Assembly (NCBI GenBank): GCA_024742405.1
Contig: JANSYP010000005.1
Span: 1-64,000 of the forward strand
Direction of reading: 5' to 3'
DNA length: 64,000 nucleotides
Source of the DNA: Paracoccaceae bacterium
GTDB lineage: Bacteria; Pseudomonadota; Alphaproteobacteria; Rhodobacterales; Rhodobacteraceae
Positions 52,649 through 64,000 of the stretch are shown here, piece after piece. Every line of letters starts with the position of its first letter. Within the stretch, counting starts at the first letter, position 1. The notes under the pieces are model-generated. The model worked only from the letters and a program-made list of their open reading frames with translations, was not told the DNA's origin and did no database searches. The translations under genes and the position numbers were made by a program.

Positions 52649-55600
52649 ATGGCCCTGGAAAAGAAATTCGATGCGACCGAGGCCGAGCCGCGCCTGACCC
52701 AGACCTGGGAGGACGCAGGCAGCTTCAGGGCCGGTGCCAATGCCCGGCCCGGTGCGGAAAGCTTCTGCATCCTGATCCCGCCGCCCAATGTCACCGGCGC
52801 GCTCCATATGGGCCACGCCTTCAACAACACGCTGCAGGACATCCTGACCCGCTGGCACCGGATGCGCGGCCACGACACGCTCTGGCAGCCGGGCACCGAC
52901 CATGCCGGCATCGCGACCCAGATGGTGGTGGAGCGTGAGCTGGCCAAAACCAACCGCCGCCGCACGGACATGAGCCGCGAGGAGTTCGTGGATCTGGTCT
53001 GGGACCAGAAACGCCGTTCACGCAGCAATATCCGCGACCAGCTCGACCGGCTGGGCGCCTCCTGCGACTGGAGCCGCGAGGCCTTTACCATGGCCGGCGC
53101 CCCGGGCGATCCCGAAGGCACGCCGGGCGGCCAGAATTTCCATGACGCCGTGCTCCGCGTCTTCGTCGAGATGTATGACAAGGGGCTGATCTACCGCGGC
53201 AAACGGCTGGTCAACTGGGACCCCCGGTTCGAAACGGCGATCTCGGATCTCGAGGTCGAGAATGTCGAAACGCCCGGCAAGATGTGGCATTTCAAGTACC
53301 CGCTCGCGGGCGGCGAAACCTACACCTATGTCGAGAAGGACGAGGACGGGAACACCGTGCTCACCGAAGAGCGCGACTATATCTCCATCGCCACGACCCG
53401 GCCCGAAACGATGCTGGGCGACGGCGCCGTTGCGGTGCACCCCTCCGACACGCGCTACGCCCCCATCGTCGGCAAGATGTGCGAGATCCCGGTCGGACCC
53501 AAGGAACACCGCCGCCTGATCCCGATCATCACCGACGAATATCCCGACCCCGATTTCGGCTCAGGTGCCGTCAAGATCACCGGCGCCCATGATTTCAACG
53601 ATTATGCCGTGGCACTGCGGGGCGGTATCCCGAAATATCGGCTGATGGACAGGCGCGGTCACATGCGGGCCGATGGTGCGCCCTACGCCGAAGATGCGCT
53701 CGCCGCCCAGAAGATCGCCGCCGGCGCCACCGCCAGCGAGGAAGAGATCGACGCGCTGAACCTCGTCCCGGACGAGTATCGCGGGCTCGACCGGTTCGAC
53801 GCGCGTGACCGTGTCGTGGCCGACATCACCGCCGAAGGGCTCGCGGTGATGACCCGCTCGGACGATCCGCGCCTCGGCAAGCCGAAGAAAAAGACCGACG
53901 AGGAGGATGCGCCCGTGCCCGTCCCGCTGGTCGAGGCCAAGCTGATCATGCAGCCCTATGGCGACCGCTCCAAGGTGGTGATCGAGCCGATGCTGACGGA
54001 TCAGTGGTTCGTCGATGCCGAAAAGATCGTCGGACCGGCGATCGAGGCCGTGCGTTCGGGCGAGGTCACGATCCTGCCCGAGCAGAACGCCAAGGTCTAT
54101 TTCCACTGGCTGGAGAATATCGAGCCCTGGTGCATCTCGCGCCAGCTCTGGTGGGGGCACCGAATCCCGGTCTGGTACGGGCTCAACATGGCGATGATGG
54201 GCGACAAGCTCGCCCGCCACGGCCTGACCCCCGAAAGCCCGCCCGAGGATTGGGACGGCATCGATATCGGGGCGGAGCTGGCCTTTGACGGGCTGGTGCA
54301 GGCCGGTGAGCATGCCCATTGCGCGATGGAGCTCGACGCTGTTGCGGAGAAGTTTCTCGACGATCTCGCCGCCCTGCCCGCGCCGCTGAACCACGCCCGC
54401 ATCATAGAGGTCGAGGACAAGCACGCCGCCATCCAGGCGCTGGCCGAAGGGCTCGCCGTCTATGCCGCCGAGGATGACCCGACAAAGCTGGTCTATCCCG
54501 TCTGGCGCGACCCCGATGTGCTCGACACCTGGTTCAGCTCGGGCCTCTGGCCCATCGGAACGCTGGGCTGGCCCGACGAGACGCCGGAGCTGGAGAAATA
54601 CTTCCCCACCTCCGTTCTGATCACCGGCTTCGACATCATCTTCTTCTGGGTCGCCCGGATGATGATGATGCAATATGCCGTCGTCGGGCAGCGGCCGTTC
54701 GACACTGTCTATGTCCACGCGCTCGTGCGGGACGAGAAGGGCAAGAAGATGTCGAAGTCGCTCGGCAACGTGCTCGACCCGCTCGACCTCATTGACGAGT
54801 ACGGCGCCGACGCGGTGCGCTTCACGCTCGCCTCCATGGCCGCGATGGGCCGCGACCTGAAACTCAGCAAGGACCGCATCGCCGGATACCGCAATTTCGG
54901 CACCAAGCTCTGGAATGCTTTGCGCTTTGCCGAGATGAATGGGGTCTATAGCGATCCTGCACGGCGCACCGACGTAATACCGACGCAAAACCGACGCGAT
55001 ACAGACACTATGCAGACGGCCAATCTGTGGATCCTCGGCGAAACAGCAAAGGTCCGCGAAGAGGTCGATGCCGCGCTTGCCGCCTACCGGTTCGACGACG
55101 CGGCCAAGGCGCTCTACGGCTTCGTCTGGGGCAAGGTCTGCGACTGGTACCTGGAGTTTTCCAAACCGCTCTTCGCCTCCGAAGACCCCGCCGTGGTCGC
55201 CGAGACGCGCGAGACAATGGGCTGGGTGCTCGACCAGTGTCTCATCCTGCTGCACCCGTTCATGCCCTTCATCACCGAAGAGCTCTGGGGCGTGACCGGG
55301 GACCGGACGAAAATGCTCGCCCATGCCGACTGGCCCGTGCTGCAAGTCGCTGATATTGAGGATGAAACCGCGGAGCGCGAGATGACCTGGGTGATCTCGC
55401 TGATCGAGGAGATCCGCTCGGTGCGCGCGCAGATGCATGTGCCGGTCGGCCTCTATCTGCCGCTGCTGCAGCTCGATCTCGATGCCCATGGGCGCGCCGC
55501 TTATGCGCGCTCCGAGGCGTTGATCAACCGGCTCGCACGGATCGAGTCGCTCAGCCCGGCCGACGCCCTGCCCAAAGGGGCCGTGACCATCGCTGTCGAG

Positions 55601-55846
55601 GGCGGCACCTTTGGTCTGCCGCTCGCCGACGCCATCGATGTCGGTGCGGAAAAAGAGCGTCTGGAGAAGAGCTTAGGCAAGCTCGACAAGGATATCTCCG
55701 GTTTGAGCGGACGTCTCAACAATCCCAAATTTATCGACAGCGCCCCGGCGGAGGTGGTCGGTGAAACCCGCGAGCTGGTGGCGACCAAGCAGGACGAAGC
55801 CGCCCGTCTGAAATCCGCGCTGGCGCGTCTGGCCGAGCTCGGCTGA
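52649..55846 (+). CDS. valS: valyl-tRNA synthetase
   Basis: 1065 residues; class I aminoacyl-tRNA synthetase charging tRNA-Val. [20 protein letters not shown] carries the HIGH motif (HMGH) near residue 55, [17 protein letters not shown] follows, the editing domain includes [17 protein letters not shown], and [17 protein letters not shown] is the KMSKS loop near residue 700. The C-terminal ~60 residues form the tRNA-binding coiled coil ([20 protein letters not shown]). It is longer than the Escherichia coli enzyme, with a charged insert ([14 protein letters not shown]) before the catalytic core resumes. The ATG at 52649 is the family start. Confidence 0.97.
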   Translation: MALEKKFDATEAEPRLTQTWEDAGSFRAGANARPGAESFCILIPPPNVTGALHMGHAFNNTLQDILTRWHRMRGHDTLWQPGTDHAGIATQMVVERELAKTNRRRTDMSREEFVDLVWDQKRRSRSNIRDQLDRLGASCDWSREAFTMAGAPGDPEGTPGGQNFHDAVLRVFVEMYDKGLIYRGKRLVNWDPRFETAISDLEVENVETPGKMWHFKYPLAGGETYTYVEKDEDGNTVLTEERDYISIATTRPETMLGDGAVAVHPSDTRYAPIVGKMCEIPVGPKEHRRLIPIITDEYPDPDFGSGAVKITGAHDFNDYAVALRGGIPKYRLMDRRGHMRADGAPYAEDALAAQKIAAGATASEEEIDALNLVPDEYRGLDRFDARDRVVADITAEGLAVMTRSDDPRLGKPKKKTDEEDAPVPVPLVEAKLIMQPYGDRSKVVIEPMLTDQWFVDAEKIVGPAIEAVRSGEVTILPEQNAKVYFHWLENIEPWCISRQLWWGHRIPVWYGLNMAMMGDKLARHGLTPESPPEDWDGIDIGAELAFDGLVQAGEHAHCAMELDAVAEKFLDDLAALPAPLNHARIIEVEDKHAAIQALAEGLAVYAAEDDPTKLVYPVWRDPDVLDTWFSSGLWPIGTLGWPDETPELEKYFPTSVLITGFDIIFFWVARMMMMQYAVVGQRPFDTVYVHALVRDEKGKKMSKSLGNVLDPLDLIDEYGADAVRFTLASMAAMGRDLKLSKDRIAGYRNFGTKLWNALRFAEMNGVYSDPARRTDVIPTQNRRDTDTMQTANLWILGETAKVREEVDAALAAYRFDDAAKALYGFVWGKVCDWYLEFSKPLFASEDPAVVAETRETMGWVLDQCLILLHPFMPFITEELWGVTGDRTKMLAHADWPVLQVADIEDETAEREMTWVISLIEEIRSVRAQMHVPVGLYLPLLQLDLDAHGRAAYARSEALINRLARIESLSPADALPKGAVTIAVEGGTFGLPLADAIDVGAEKERLEKSLGKLDKDISGLSGRLNNPKFIDSAPAEVVGETRELVATKQDEAARLKSALARLAELG

Positions 55847-55915
55847 CGCCCCGGCCGGCTTGAAAATGGGCGGACCCCGTGGTCATCTACGAGCCGGATC
55901 ACGAGGACCCGCCCC

Positions 55916-56245
55916 ATGGCCAGAGACCTCCGGACGCTTATCGAACAACGCATCGCCGCGGCCGTTGCCAAAGGGGAGCTGACCGGCCTGGCCGGTGAAG
56001 GCGCCCCCCTGCCGGAGCGGCCCGGCGACGCGCTGGTGGATGCGGGCGAGGCCGTGGCCTATCGCATGATGGCCGAGGCCGGCGCCCTTCCTGAGGAGTT
56101 CCGCCTCAAGGCGCAGGCCGATGCCGCCCGGCAGGCGGTGCAGGACGCGCCGGAGGCGGAGCGCAAGGCCGCGATGGCCAAGCTCGCCGAACTGGAGATG
56201 CGCCATGCCATCGCCCGCGAGGCGCGGCAGAAATTCATGCGCTAG
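55916..56245 (+). CDS. DUF1992 (DnaJ-related) small protein
   Basis: 109 residues. RTLIEQRIAAAVAKGELTGL followed by AGEGAPLPERPGDALVDAGE is the DUF1992 signature (usual form IREAIERGEFDNLPGAGKPL). The remainder is helical and ends ARQKFMR. The family is sometimes linked to DnaJ-like chaperones but has no proven function. It lies 69 bases after valS. Confidence 0.82.
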   Translation: MARDLRTLIEQRIAAAVAKGELTGLAGEGAPLPERPGDALVDAGEAVAYRMMAEAGALPEEFRLKAQADAARQAVQDAPEAERKAAMAKLAELEMRHAIAREARQKFMR

Positions 56246-56345
56246 CTGAACCACTTACTCCCGTGTAAAGATGCGGATTGCGAGCCTGGAGCAGCGCGCG
56301 ACCCGCGGCGTTGATCCCGGCCACAGTCACTCAGGGAGCCCCGCC

Positions 56346-56635
56346 ATGGCGATCCACGCCGATCTAAAAAAGGATATCGAGCGGCTCGAAGCCGACCTCG
56401 CCGACGCTGCAAAACGCGCCTCCAACGCTGCCTCGCCCGCCGCGGCAAAGGACGCGCTCGCCGAGATCCAGGGCGCCGTCGAGCGGGCCCTGACCGAGCA
56501 TGGTGTCAGCCTCGATGAGATCCCCCAGACGCGCGAAGCGTTGCTGGAAGCCGCCAAGGACATGCCGCGGAAACACCCACTGGCGTCGCTCCTCGTGGCC
56601 GTCGGCGTCGGGGTCCTGCTCGGGCGGGCCAGCAA

Positions 56636-56639
<4 letters not shown>
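56346..56639 (+). CDS. DUF883/ElaB-like membrane-anchored protein
   Basis: 97 residues. An amphipathic, Ala/Glu-rich helix region (HADLKKDIERLEADLADAAK and onwards) precedes KHPLASLLVAVGVGVLLGRA, the conserved C-terminal anchor of the ElaB/YgaM/YqjD group. These inner-membrane proteins can bind ribosomes in stationary phase in enteric bacteria. Its stop overlaps the next start (ATGA), so it pairs with the following holin-like gene. Confidence 0.8.
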
Positions 56640-58779
<2,140 letters not shown>

Positions 58780-58781
58780 TC

Positions 58782-59798
58782 ATGAACCGGTACCTGACAA
58801 CTGCCGCCGCGACTGCCGTCACCTTCGCCTTCGTCGCCGAGGCCGGCGCCACAGAGTGGAACGTCTCGCTCTGGGGCAAACGCCGGGCCTTCACTGAACA
58901 TGTCGAAAAACTGGCCGAACTGGTGTCGGACAAGACCGGCGGCGAGTTCACCATGAACATTTCCTATGGCGGGCTCAGCAAGAACCGCGAGAATCTCGAC
59001 GGGATCTCCATCGGGGCTTTCGAGATGGCGCAGTTCTGCGCCGGCTATCACCGCGACAAGAACCCGACCATCACCGTGCTGGAGCTGCCCTTCCTCGGCG
59101 TGGCCAACCTCGACGAAGAGGTGGCCGTGAGCCATGCCGTCTATGAGCATCCCGCCGTCGTCGAGGATCTGGGGCGCTGGAACGCCAAACTGCTGATGAC
59201 GTCGCCCATGCCGCAGTACAACATCGTCGGCGCCGGCGAGCCGCGGTCCACGCTCGATGAATTCGACGGGATGCGGGTGCGCGCCACCGGCGGGATCGGG
59301 GCCGCCTTCGAGGCTGTGGGCGCCGTGCCCACCTCGATGACCGCAACGGACGTCTACAGCGCGCTGGAATCCGAGTTGATCGACACCGCCGCTTTTGCAC
59401 AGCATGCGCATCTGTCCTTCGGCACCATCGATATCGCCGACTGGTGGACGGAAAACCTCAATCCCGGCACCGTCAATTGCCCCGTCGTTGTGAATGTCGA
59501 TGCCTACGAGGCCCTGCCCGAGACCCATCGCGCAGCGCTTGACGAGGCCGTGCCCGAAGCCATCGACCACTATCTGGCGAACTACGCAGCCCTGCTGGAA
59601 GAGTGGGAGGCGATCCTGGCCGAGAAGGGCGTCGAGAAAGTGACGATCCCGGAGGAAGAGCTTGTGAAGTTCCGCGAGGTTGCCGCCGACCCGATCAAGA
59701 CCCAGTGGATCACCGATATGAGCGCCCAGGGACTGCCGGCGCAGGAGCTCTACGACCTGGTCCAGTCAACGCTGGAGAGCGAGCGGGCGGGCAACTGA
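58782..59798 (+). CDS. dctP: TRAP transporter solute-binding protein (DctP type)
   Basis: 338 residues. Signal peptide MNRYLTTAAATAVTFAFVAE. WNVSLWGKRRAFTEHVEKLA opens the mature protein, and GMRVRATGGIGAAFEAVGAV contains the conserved Arg that contacts the carboxylate in this family. A double start (ATG at 58761 and 58782) is resolved by GGGAGGACTTC before the second. It feeds substrate to the DctQ/DctM membrane subunits encoded downstream. The substrate is a carboxylate, exact kind unknown. Confidence 0.9.
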   Translation: MNRYLTTAAATAVTFAFVAEAGATEWNVSLWGKRRAFTEHVEKLAELVSDKTGGEFTMNISYGGLSKNRENLDGISIGAFEMAQFCAGYHRDKNPTITVLELPFLGVANLDEEVAVSHAVYEHPAVVEDLGRWNAKLLMTSPMPQYNIVGAGEPRSTLDEFDGMRVRATGGIGAAFEAVGAVPTSMTATDVYSALESELIDTAAFAQHAHLSFGTIDIADWWTENLNPGTVNCPVVVNVDAYEALPETHRAALDEAVPEAIDHYLANYAALLEEWEAILAEKGVEKVTIPEEELVKFREVAADPIKTQWITDMSAQGLPAQELYDLVQSTLESERAGN

Positions 59799-60027
59799 CG
59801 GCGCGCCATGCCGCCTGCGTCCATGGTAGGATTGTCGCGGATCATGGCCCGGATGGGCCCGCCGGGCGAAGCCAGGCAGATCCGCGGCCCGCGGGGGGTG
59901 GCCGCTGCGTCCGGGAACCGGCGCAGAGTTTCGCAGTGGCGGTCCCAACCGAAAGGTTCCGTCGGATGAGCGCGCTCCCTGTGTCGGGGTCAAGCACCGC
60001 CGTCACACGGCGGGAAAGCCGGACCCC

Positions 60028-60648
60028 GTGAGCAGTTCCTCGGTCCTGACCGACGCCTCTCGCCTGTCGCGCGCCGATCAGGTGTGGCTGCGCCTGGAAC
60101 GGGCACTGACGCTGGCCTCGGGCGTCGTGATCTTCGCGCTGGTCGTGTTGGCGGTCTATAACGTGCTCGGCCGCAAGATGTTCGGCGCGCCAGTACCGGG
60201 CTATGTCGACTGGACCGAGCAGTTCATGGCCATCTTCGCCTTTCTGGGCCTCAGCTACTGCCAGCGCGAGGGCGGGCATATCCGGATGGATCTGCTGGTG
60301 AGCAACTTGCACGGCCGGGTGCTGTGGTTCGCCGAGCTTCTGTCGGTCATCTTCATGTGGCTGATGACGACGGCGCTGATCTACGGGACCTGGTTCCACT
60401 TCACCCGCAGTTTCGACTGGTCCGCGCCCATGTGGAGCCGGGACAGCTCCATTGATATCGCGCTGCCGCTCTGGCCCGCGAAACTGGTGGTGCCGGTAGC
60501 GCTGGCGATCCTGTGGGTCCGGCTGATCCTGCAGATCTGGGGTTACTGGCGCGCCTTGCGCACAGACGATCCGCAGCCTGTCGCGGTTCCGTTGCCCCAG
60601 GATGCGAGCACCCAGGCCGCGCGCGAGGCCGAGACCGTCGATGGATAG
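60028..60648 (+). CDS. dctQ: TRAP transporter small permease DctQ
   Basis: 206 residues from a GTG, with four membrane helices: ASGVVIFALVVLAVYNVLGR, FMAIFAFLGLSYCQREGGHI, LSVIFMWLMTTALIYGTWFH and KLVVPVALAILWVRLILQIW. The order and the GHIRMDLL block are typical of DctQ. A 229-base gap with GC-rich snap-backs precedes it after dctP, unusual for a TRAP operon, so DctP and the permease may be made at different levels. It overlaps dctM by eight bases. Confidence 0.9.
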   Translation: MSSSSVLTDASRLSRADQVWLRLERALTLASGVVIFALVVLAVYNVLGRKMFGAPVPGYVDWTEQFMAIFAFLGLSYCQREGGHIRMDLLVSNLHGRVLWFAELLSVIFMWLMTTALIYGTWFHFTRSFDWSAPMWSRDSSIDIALPLWPAKLVVPVALAILWVRLILQIWGYWRALRTDDPQPVAVPLPQDASTQAAREAETVDG

Positions 60649-62062
60649 CCTGATCGACATGAAGGCGCTGCTTGAAGGCGTCGATATCTTCACCCTGTCG
60701 CTCTGGCTCTCGGGCGCGTTGCTCGTTCTGGTGATGATCGGTGTGCGCGTGGCCTTTGCCACGGCCTTCATCGGGTTTCTCGGGCTCTGTCTCTTCTTCA
60801 TGCAGAAACAGGGCTTCGACCGCGGGCTGGTCACGGCGATGAAGCTCGCCGGTCAGGTCCCCCATTCCAAGAGCACGACCTACGCGCTGTCGCTGATCCC
60901 GACCTTCATTCTGATCGGCTATCTGGCCTATTATGCCGGTCTGACGGCGTACCTCTTCGAGGCCGCCAAACGCTGGGTCGGATGGCTCCCCGGAGGCCTC
61001 GGCGTGGCGACGGTCTTTGCCACTGCGGGCTTCGCGGCAGTCTCGGGCGCGTCGGTGGCGACCTCGGCGGTCTTTGCCCGCATCGCGATCCCGGAAATGC
61101 TCAAAGTCAACTATGACAAACGTTTTGCCGCAGGCGTCGTGGCGGCAGGCGGCACGCTGGCCTCGCTGATCCCGCCCTCGGCGATCCTGGTGATCTACGC
61201 GATCATCGTGGAGCAATCGGTGGGCAAGCTGCTGCTGGCGGGGTTTTTGCCGGGCCTAGTCTCGGCTCTGATCTATGGCGCGCTGGTCGTGGGCATGGCC
61301 AAGGCGCGCCCGAGCCTCGGCCCGCCGGTGCGCGGCTTCACCTGGGGCCAGCGTTTCGCCGCGCTCCCCGGAGCCATGCCGATCTTCGTCGTCGTCTTCA
61401 TCATCGTCTATTCGATCTATTTCGGCTGGGCGACCCCGACCGAGGCCGGGGCGCTTGGCGCTTTCGTCGTGCTCATCATGGCGCTCTGGCAGGGGATGCG
61501 GTGGGGGCAGCTCAAGGGCGCGCTCATAGAGGCGGCCAAGCTCACGGTGATGATCTTCACCATGATCTGGGGCGTTCTGATCTACGTGCGGTTCCTGGGC
61601 TTCGCAAAGCTGCCGGACGCTTTCGCCGGCTGGATCTCGGGACTCGAATACCCCGCCATCGTCATCCTGCTGGCTATCCTCGGCGTCTACGTGATCCTGG
61701 GTATGTTCATGGACGCGATCGGGATGCTGATCCTGACCCTGCCTGTGGCCTTTCCGGCGGTCATCGCGCTCAATGGCGGGCCGGACGTCACCCGCGAGGC
61801 CAGCGCGCTCGGCATGACGGGCGAGGAATGCGCGATCTGGTTCGGCATCATCGTGGTCAAAATGGCGGAGCTCTGTCTGATCACGCCGCCCATCGGGCTG
61901 AACTGTTACGTCGTGGCCGGCGTCGCGCAGGACAGCAAGCTGCCGATCTCCGTACAGGACGTGTTCCGCGGCGCCTCACCCTTTTTCGTAGCTGATGTCG
62001 TGACGGTGGCGGTGCTGATCGCCTTCCCGGGCATCGTGCTGTGGCTGCCCAGCCTGCTCTGA
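60641..62062 (+). CDS. dctM: TRAP transporter large permease DctM
   Basis: 473 residues with about twelve helices; ion-coupled carrier subunit. GFAAVSGASVATSAVFARIA and LIPPSAILVIYAIIVEQSVG are DctM signatures, followed by GMFMDAIGMLILTLPVAFPA and CLITPPIGLNCYVVAGVA. The ATG at 60641 lies inside the end of dctQ; the open frame from 60602 is not needed. It ends six bases before a convergent LysE-like gene. Confidence 0.93.
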   Translation: MDSLIDMKALLEGVDIFTLSLWLSGALLVLVMIGVRVAFATAFIGFLGLCLFFMQKQGFDRGLVTAMKLAGQVPHSKSTTYALSLIPTFILIGYLAYYAGLTAYLFEAAKRWVGWLPGGLGVATVFATAGFAAVSGASVATSAVFARIAIPEMLKVNYDKRFAAGVVAAGGTLASLIPPSAILVIYAIIVEQSVGKLLLAGFLPGLVSALIYGALVVGMAKARPSLGPPVRGFTWGQRFAALPGAMPIFVVVFIIVYSIYFGWATPTEAGALGAFVVLIMALWQGMRWGQLKGALIEAAKLTVMIFTMIWGVLIYVRFLGFAKLPDAFAGWISGLEYPAIVILLAILGVYVILGMFMDAIGMLILTLPVAFPAVIALNGGPDVTREASALGMTGEECAIWFGIIVVKMAELCLITPPIGLNCYVVAGVAQDSKLPISVQDVFRGASPFFVADVVTVAVLIAFPGIVLWLPSLL

Positions 62063-62068
62063 GCCCGC

Positions 62069-62677
62069 CTAGGACGACACCGCGAGTTTGACGCCGAGGG
62101 CCCCGAAGGCCGCAGCGAAACTGCGCTTGATCCATTGCAGCACGTTGGGCCGCTGGATCACGTAGTCCCGCGCATAGGCCGCGAAAGCCCCGTAGATGAC
62201 GAACACGACAAAAGTCATCGCCATGAAGACCAGCGCGAGGCTGACCAGCACCCCGGTGGCATGGGCGGCATCGGCGGGGACGAACTGCGGCAGGAACGCG
62301 AGGAAGAAAAGCGAGAGCTTGGGGTTCAGTACGTTCAGCAGCGCGCCGTCGATAGCGATCCGCGCGAAGCCGGTTTGCCGCTTGTCCTCGGAGACATCGA
62401 GGCTGCCGCTGTCGCGCAGCGTCTTCCATGCCATGTAGAAGAGATACGCCACGCCGAGATACTTGATCACCTGGAACGCCAGCGCGCTGGTATGCAGCAG
62501 CGCCGCAAGGCCCACGATGCTCGCGACCGCCGCAGGGATGATCCCCACCGTGCAGCCAACGGCAGCTGCGATGCTCGCCCGAAAACCGCGGCCAAGACCG
62601 AGGGCCAGTGTGTAGATCACGCCCGTGCCCGGCATCAGCACGACCACAAGCGAGGTGAGCAGGAATTCCGGCGACAT
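62069..62677 (-). CDS. LysE-family exporter
   Basis: 202 residues with six helices. VLMPGTGVIYTLALGLGRGF is the LysE/RhtB N-terminal signature (usual form PGPxxxxxxxxGxxxG). TVGIIPAAVASIVGLAALLH and IKYLGVAYLFYMAWKTLRD follow, and NPKLSLFFLAFLPQFV closes the core (NPK motif). Members export amino acids, homoserine lactones or similar solutes; the substrate is unknown. The ATG at 62677 matches the family start. Confidence 0.88.
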   Translation of the reverse strand: MSPEFLLTSLVVVLMPGTGVIYTLALGLGRGFRASIAAAVGCTVGIIPAAVASIVGLAALLHTSALAFQVIKYLGVAYLFYMAWKTLRDSGSLDVSEDKRQTGFARIAIDGALLNVLNPKLSLFFLAFLPQFVPADAAHATGVLVSLALVFMAMTFVVFVIYGAFAAYARDYVIQRPNVLQWIKRSFAAAFGALGVKLAVSS

Positions 62678-62905
62678 GGCAGGCCCTTTTGTTGCGACGC
62701 GGCAGTGTCGGGGCAAACACCGCCCGGATCAATAGGAGGGGGGGACGAACGCGCAAAATCGCCGCGGGGCACCATCGCCGCGCCGCGTTAGTTTTCCGGT
62801 TTAACCACCAATTCACTCAAGGCTGTCCGGTCGGCGATGCTACTTTGTCGAGGCGCTAAGAGAGTGCGGCGCGGGAACTCAACCGAACCAGAATCGGAGC
62901 ACAGG

Positions 62906-63454
62906 ATGCTTGATCACGACCATTTCCAGAAGCGCGGTGTCTGCAAAGAAGCCTACGCGTCAGAGCGCGCCCGCAAGATCCTGGAGAAGAAGGGGCTTTG
63001 GGACCACCGCTACACGCTCGACGAAGTCGAAGTGTCCTGCGATCCGTTCGATCTGGGCATCGACAAGCTGCGCGCGGTTGCGGAAACCGGCGGCGCCACC
63101 GGGTCCCTGAGCGTGACGGCGATGGCGGGCTGCCGCGTCGTCGCCAGCTTCAGCTGGCGCTACCAGATCCGGGGCGATGACGAGACATGGCTCCTTTCGG
63201 CCGAGCGTCGCCCCCATGACGGCAGCGTACACTGCGCCGAGGCCGCCTATGGCCTCAATGGCGGGCTCTTCGACAATATCAGCGAGGACAGTCTCATGGT
63301 GCGTCTCTTCGCCTGGATGATCCGCGATGTCGGCACCGCACAGGGGCTGATGCCGGACTGGGCCGGTAGCTTTTCTGCAGGGGCCAGCCAGTACGCGCTC
63401 ATTACGATAGATGATTGCGTGTCCTGCGACACGCCGTTTTGCAACTGCGAGTAA
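62906..63454 (+). CDS. hypothetical protein with Cys-rich C-terminus
   Basis: 182 residues, no family recognised. MLDHDHFQKRGVCKEAYASE starts the protein, with a central globular region (GGATGSLSVTAMAGCRVVAS, WLLSAERRPHDGSVHCAEAA) and the tail ITIDDCVSCDTPFCNCE, i.e. C-x2-C, then C-x-C, which could bind a metal. No signal peptide or membrane helix. GGAGCACAGG precedes the ATG. It stands alone between a LysE-type and an ABC gene. Confidence 0.6.
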   Translation: MLDHDHFQKRGVCKEAYASERARKILEKKGLWDHRYTLDEVEVSCDPFDLGIDKLRAVAETGGATGSLSVTAMAGCRVVASFSWRYQIRGDDETWLLSAERRPHDGSVHCAEAAYGLNGGLFDNISEDSLMVRLFAWMIRDVGTAQGLMPDWAGSFSAGASQYALITIDDCVSCDTPFCNCE

Positions 63455-63486
63455 CGCATGCCCCAAGGATGGTTTATATCCTTGGA

Positions 63487-63558
63487 TGTAGCGTAACGAG
63501 TGGCCTTCCAGTGTAGCGTAACGAGTGGCCTTTCAAATGTAGAGTAACGAGTGCCCCT
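63487..63558. repeat. three 21-bp tandem repeats past the ABC gene end
   Basis: TGTAGCGTAACGAGTGGCCTT occurs at 63487-63507 and 63512-63532, and a variant (TGTAGAGTAACGAGTGCCCCT) at 63538-63558. The third lies inside the 3' end of the minus-strand ABC ATPase gene, where it encodes GHSLLYI; the other two are copies of that end beyond the stop codon at 63533-63535. The spacing is 25 and 26 bases. Confidence 0.8.
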
Positions 63559-64000
63559 CGTGAAAGAGGTGCAGTTTTTCCAGCGGGGCCGTCAGTTTTA
63601 GTGGCGTGCCCCGACTGATTTGGTGGATACCCGGCAGCTTGGCGATGGTCTGGGCGTCGTCGCCTTCGAACGCCTTGACCGGGTTACAGTAGACGACCGT
63701 GACCTCGCCAAGCTTCTCGCTGAGCAGGACAGTGCTGTCGATCAGCACCGGGTCGCCCTCTTCGGCCACGGTCAGATCCTCGGGCCGCACGCCGATGGCA
63801 ATCTCTGCGCCGTCGAGCGCCGCGGCCGACGGGATCGGCACGTCGACCTCCGCCCCCGTGGGCAGGCCGATGCGCGTGGCATCGCCCGTGCCGACGATCC
63901 GACCCGGCAGCATGTTCATCGCAGGCGAGCCGATGAACTGCGCCACGAAGGTGTTTGCGGGTTTCTCATAAAGTTCCAGCGGCGTGCCGACCTGGCTGAT
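63533..64000 (-). CDS. ABC transporter ATPase, UgpC/MalK type (3' part)
   Basis: Only the C-terminal ~155 codons are inside the window; the gene runs off the right edge. ISQVGTPLELYEKPANTFVA is the conserved segment just after the ATPase core of sugar/glycerol-phosphate importers, followed by QFIGSPAMNMLPGRI. A TOBE-type domain (IAIGVRPEDLTVAEEGDP, VVYCNP) completes the protein. Such ATPases energise uptake of sugars, polyols or glycerol-3-phosphate; the partner genes are outside the window. Confidence 0.9.
   Translation of the reverse strand: MSQVGTPLELYEKPANTFVAQFIGSPAMNMLPGRIVGTGDATRIGLPTGAEVDVPIPSAAALDGAEIAIGVRPEDLTVAEEGDPVLIDSTVLLSEKLGEVTVVYCNPVKAFEGDDAQTIAKLPGIHQISRGTPLKLTAPLEKLHLFHEGHSLLYI

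Noticed and set aside
53561-55489. 642-codon open frame antisense to valS
   Set aside because: Same reason: it lies opposite a complete valS with HMGH and KMSKS motifs.
63487-63558. Possible CRISPR-like array
   Set aside because: Only three copies, 4-5 base gaps instead of spacers, one copy inside a gene, and no cas genes nearby.

Overview
The window is GC-rich, densely packed DNA from an alphaproteobacterium, most likely a member of the Rhodobacteraceae (Rhodobacter/Roseobacter relatives). The evidence is the mraZ-rsmH-ftsL-ftsI-murE-murF-mraY-murD order, a MurE with a meso-diaminopimelate-type motif, a biotin-dependent pyruvate carboxylase, a DctPQM TRAP transporter, and a small RNA with twin CCTCCTCCC loops like the Cuckoo/CcsR RNAs of Rhodobacter. 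No rRNA, CRISPR array or plasmid origin is visible.

Layout. 0-5.6 kb is accessory: an IS3 scrap, a porin-like gene behind two DUF1254/DUF1214 secreted proteins, a divergent AraC regulator, then a decayed IS5-family element next to tRNA-Ser(UGA). 5.9-11.5 kb is a tightly coupled operon: D,D-carboxypeptidase, tmk, holB, tatD, an MBL-fold hydrolase and an AEC transporter. 11.7-21.5 kb, on the minus strand, is the first half of the division/cell-wall (dcw) cluster, with an SDR gene inserted between mraY and murD. Its leader carries MraZ-box-like repeats. 22.3-30.9 kb holds a Cuckoo-like sRNA, a stand-alone receiver protein, a UvrD/PcrA helicase, an SDR, a GH19 endolysin-like protein and pyruvate carboxylase.

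30.9-42.6 kb is an accessory region full of fragments. It contains a membrane beta-rich protein convergent with a ferritin-like protein, an extra biotinyl-domain piece of pyc, a captured 259-bp piece of murE wedged between IS relics, two broken secreted-protein genes, relics of IS5, IS3 and IS110, and a dead large serine recombinase ending beside tRNA-Leu(UAA). Inside it is an intact three-gene operon: a MarR regulator with a Cys-rich tail, an Mrp/NBP35 ATPase fused to DUF971, and an Nfu scaffold fused to further domains. This looks like an Fe-S cluster assembly or delivery module with its own sensor, and it is the best candidate here for an undescribed system.

42.7-64 kb is mostly ordinary chromosome: rhomboid protease, inositol-phosphatase, divergent metR/metF with a perfect MetR operator, a peptidoglycan-binding protein, Zn-alcohol dehydrogenase, a DUF2235 hydrolase, valS, small envelope proteins, guaB, a TRAP transporter, a LysE exporter, and the 3' part of an ABC-transporter ATPase running off the window end. 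Its stop codon is followed by tandem copies of its own last codons.
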